A DNA stretch of 64,000 bases. Origin: Desulfovibrio sp. X2. Its GTDB lineage: Bacteria > Desulfobacterota > Desulfovibrionia > Desulfovibrionales > Desulfovibrionaceae. Shown here piece after piece: positions 62,793 to 64,000 of the stretch; the first letter of the stretch is position 1; every line of letters starts with the position of its first letter. A model generated the notes under the pieces. It was not told where the DNA came from, did not search any database, and worked only from the letters and a program-made list of their open reading frames with translations. The stretch lies in the NCBI RefSeq assembly GCF_000422205.1, contig NZ_ATHV01000065.1, positions 186,001 to 250,000 on the forward strand, written 5' to 3'. The translations under genes were made by a program, and so were the position numbers.

Positions 62793-63020
62793 ATGTGGAT
62801 ATGGGTCGGACGATGGGTCAGGAAGCAGGGGCAGGAGAAGACGGCGCGCTCGGCCGCCGAGGGCGTGCGGATGCATTGGCGCGACGTGGCCCTGGACGTG
62901 GGCCTGGACCCGGACATGAACGTGGTCCTGGCCGAGAGCGAGAAGATGCTGGCCGTGGGCATCAGCCAGGAGCTGGACGAGGTCTTCCGCGAGGAAGGCA
63001 CGGCCTGGCAGTATTATTGA
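62793..63020 (+). CDS. Small protein of unknown function
   Basis: A 75-residue protein with a good GAGGAG site seven bases upstream of the ATG. It begins with Trp/Arg-rich MWIWVGRWVRKQ and is charged throughout, with a helical centre (DVALDVGLDPDMNVVLAESEKML), and ends WQYY. No motif is recognised. The codon usage is like that of the neighbours, and it stands alone after a terminator, so a real gene is likely. Its own promoter should lie in the roughly 100 bp upstream. Confidence 0.65.
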   Translation: MWIWVGRWVRKQGQEKTARSAAEGVRMHWRDVALDVGLDPDMNVVLAESEKMLAVGISQELDEVFREEGTAWQYY

Positions 63021-63027
63021 GCCGGAC

Positions 63028-63828
63028 TCAGGCGTAGCGGGCGCGGATGCGGGCGAAGAGCTCGGGCTTCCTGTCGTACTGGTGGACGATGAGGGCGGGC
63101 CCGCCCGAGGGGGTGAGCACGTCGCCCGCCGCGTCGAGCGCCGCCTCGCCCTCCACGTAGCCGAGCGTCAGGATGGGCGCGCCGTTGTCGTGCACGGCGA
63201 GCCCGGGCAGGAGGCCGCGGTGCACGAGCAGGTTGTGCACGGCCTGGTCGTAGCCCGCCATGCGCGGGGCCGGGACGAACGGCAGCAGGCGCGCGGTCAT
63301 GGCCGCGAGGTAGGCGTGCATGGCCGCGTGCCCGGCCACAGTGGTCCCGGAGCAGGAGATGGGCCTTTCGGAAAGCTCGTCCAGCACGTCCGCGCCGAGA
63401 TGGCCGCGCGTCCAGTGCGCCATGTACGGGCAGCCGCCGATGCGCATGCGGCCGTCCTCGAGCGTGGCGCTCACCCCGGCGGGCCAGGGGAAGGCGAAGG
63501 GATCGCGCTGGAAGACGACGTCGCGCACGTCCGTGAGCAGGATGCGGGAAAAGGGCCCCTCCCCGGCCGCGTCCGCCTTCTGCAGGAAGTCGCGGTAAAG
63601 GAAGTAGCGCAGGGCGTTGTAGGGCACGTGGGCCAGTTCGTCCGGCCGCGTGAAGGGCACGATCTGTGCGCCGAGCGCGGCCATGCGCTCCGTGCCCCGC
63701 GTGGTGGGCGAGACGAAGAGCACGCAGCGCCCGGAAAACCCGGTGCGCCGTAGCGACTCGAGAAAGGGCCTGACGTCGCCGTCATGGTATCCGGCCGCGA
63801 GCCCCAGGACGAGGTTTGGGCGCGTCAT
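63028..63828 (-). CDS. Putative glycosyltransferase-like protein (GT-A type)
   Basis: A 266-residue protein. It begins [24 protein letters not shown], as in GT-A enzymes acting on sugar nucleotides, and has a DxD-like motif in [16 protein letters not shown] near residue 98, followed by [14 protein letters not shown] near 155 and [12 protein letters not shown] near 190, which correspond to acceptor and metal regions of eukaryote-like galactosyltransferase-type families. The assignment is by pattern only. Start 63828 overlaps the stop of the upstream YaiI-like gene (ATGA), so the two are translationally coupled. Confidence 0.6.
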   Translation of the reverse strand: MTRPNLVLGLAAGYHDGDVRPFLESLRRTGFSGRCVLFVSPTTRGTERMAALGAQIVPFTRPDELAHVPYNALRYFLYRDFLQKADAAGEGPFSRILLTDVRDVVFQRDPFAFPWPAGVSATLEDGRMRIGGCPYMAHWTRGHLGADVLDELSERPISCSGTTVAGHAAMHAYLAAMTARLLPFVPAPRMAGYDQAVHNLLVHRGLLPGLAVHDNGAPILTLGYVEGEAALDAAGDVLTPSGGPALIVHQYDRKPELFARIRARYA

Positions 63829-64000
63829 GCGCCGGGGCCTGCGTCCTGCGCGGCCCGCTGCTGCGTGGTCAGGATGCGGTCCAGGCTCGCGGCGAAGAGC
63901 TGGCGGTCGCGCGGGCCGAGCGGCGCGGGACCGCCCTGGGCCAGCCCCATGTCGCGCATCTCCTGCATGAAGTTGCGCATGGTCAGCTTGCCGCGCACGT
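63825..64000 (-). CDS. YaiI/YqxD-family protein, C-terminal end (5' part beyond the window)
   Basis: The last 57 codons of a reading frame that enters the window on the minus strand. The motif [20 protein letters not shown], followed by [11 protein letters not shown], matches the conserved C-terminus of the DUF188 (YaiI/YqxD) family, a small PIN-like-domain protein of unknown role that is widespread in bacteria. The stop overlaps the start of the next gene (ATGA). Only this tail is visible, so the catalytic part cannot be assessed. Confidence 0.75.
   Translation of the reverse strand, partial: VRGKLTMRNFMQEMRDMGLAQGGPAPLGPRDRQLFAASLDRILTTQQRAAQDAGPGA

Noticed and set aside
1-64000. CRISPR arrays, tRNA/rRNA genes, insertion sequences, prophage genes
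   Set aside because: Looked for and not found; the only tandem repeats are the short 10-, 12- and 15-bp arrays listed as features.

Overview
The window is high-GC, gene-dense bacterial DNA. Two methyl-accepting chemotaxis proteins, a PEP-CTERM protein behind a sigma-54-type promoter, a pseudaminic-acid pathway and a large surface-glycan locus point to a Gram-negative, motile bacterium. The style of the chemoreceptors and the overall composition suggest a deltaproteobacterium (Desulfovibrionaceae-like); this is inference, because no rRNA or other marker lies in the window. I found no tRNA, rRNA, CRISPR array, intact insertion sequence or prophage.

Roughly the first 46 kb is one glycan-biosynthesis territory made of several transcription blocks. 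Block A (1-8587, +): the end of a nonulosonic (pseudaminic) acid pathway (PseG-PseH fusion, PseI), an MsbA/PglK-type ABC exporter, three methyltransferases, a NodB-like deacetylase and a glycosyltransferase (GT). Block B (8612-11836, -): three GTs whose upstream end runs into AT-rich DNA. A small + strand cassette follows (PhzF-like isomerase and class A beta-lactamase, 12452-14370), closed by a perfect bidirectional terminator. Block C (14554-18336, -): an O-antigen ligase/polymerase-like protein, a GT and a polyprenyl-phosphate sugar-1-phosphate transferase that would start the repeat unit. Block D (19087-21199, +): gmd and fcl, making GDP-L-fucose. Block E (21254-29228, -): GTs, a WbsX-like protein, methyltransferases and one methyltransferase-GT fusion. 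Block F: a CMP-nonulosonate cytidylyltransferase (29787-30512, +) facing an 834-residue orphan protein (30525-33029, -). Block G (33191-45602, +): deacetylase-GT fusion, methyltransferase-FkbM fusion, GT-A-like protein, AsnB, WcbI-like protein, an orphan, a GT4, a GlfT2-like GT and APS kinase. Many neighbours share ATGA stop/start overlaps, so translation is probably coupled within blocks.

From 45.6 kb the content changes to housekeeping and signalling. A compact minus-strand NAD-salvage operon encodes a macrodomain protein, nicotinate phosphoribosyltransferase (TTG start) and nicotinamidase. Then come chemoreceptor 1; a TetR regulator overlapping an acyltransferase, with two overlapping palindromes at its promoter; an unrecognised membrane protein; a MerR-type regulator fused to an LCMT-family methyltransferase, preceded by a MerR-type operator; a PEP-CTERM protein behind a good -24/-12 promoter; a NagX-like membrane acetyltransferase; chemoreceptor 2; a small conserved-looking protein; a GT-like protein; and the C-terminal end of a YaiI/YqxD family protein.

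The most unusual items are the MerR-methyltransferase fusion with its own operator (55543-57281), the sigma-54 promoter driving the PEP-CTERM gene (57628-58590), the macrodomain/NAD-salvage operon with a six-copy 10-bp repeat just upstream of the pncA ribosome site, and the 834-residue orphan facing the cytidylyltransferase, whose N-terminus weakly resembles a cytidylyltransferase.
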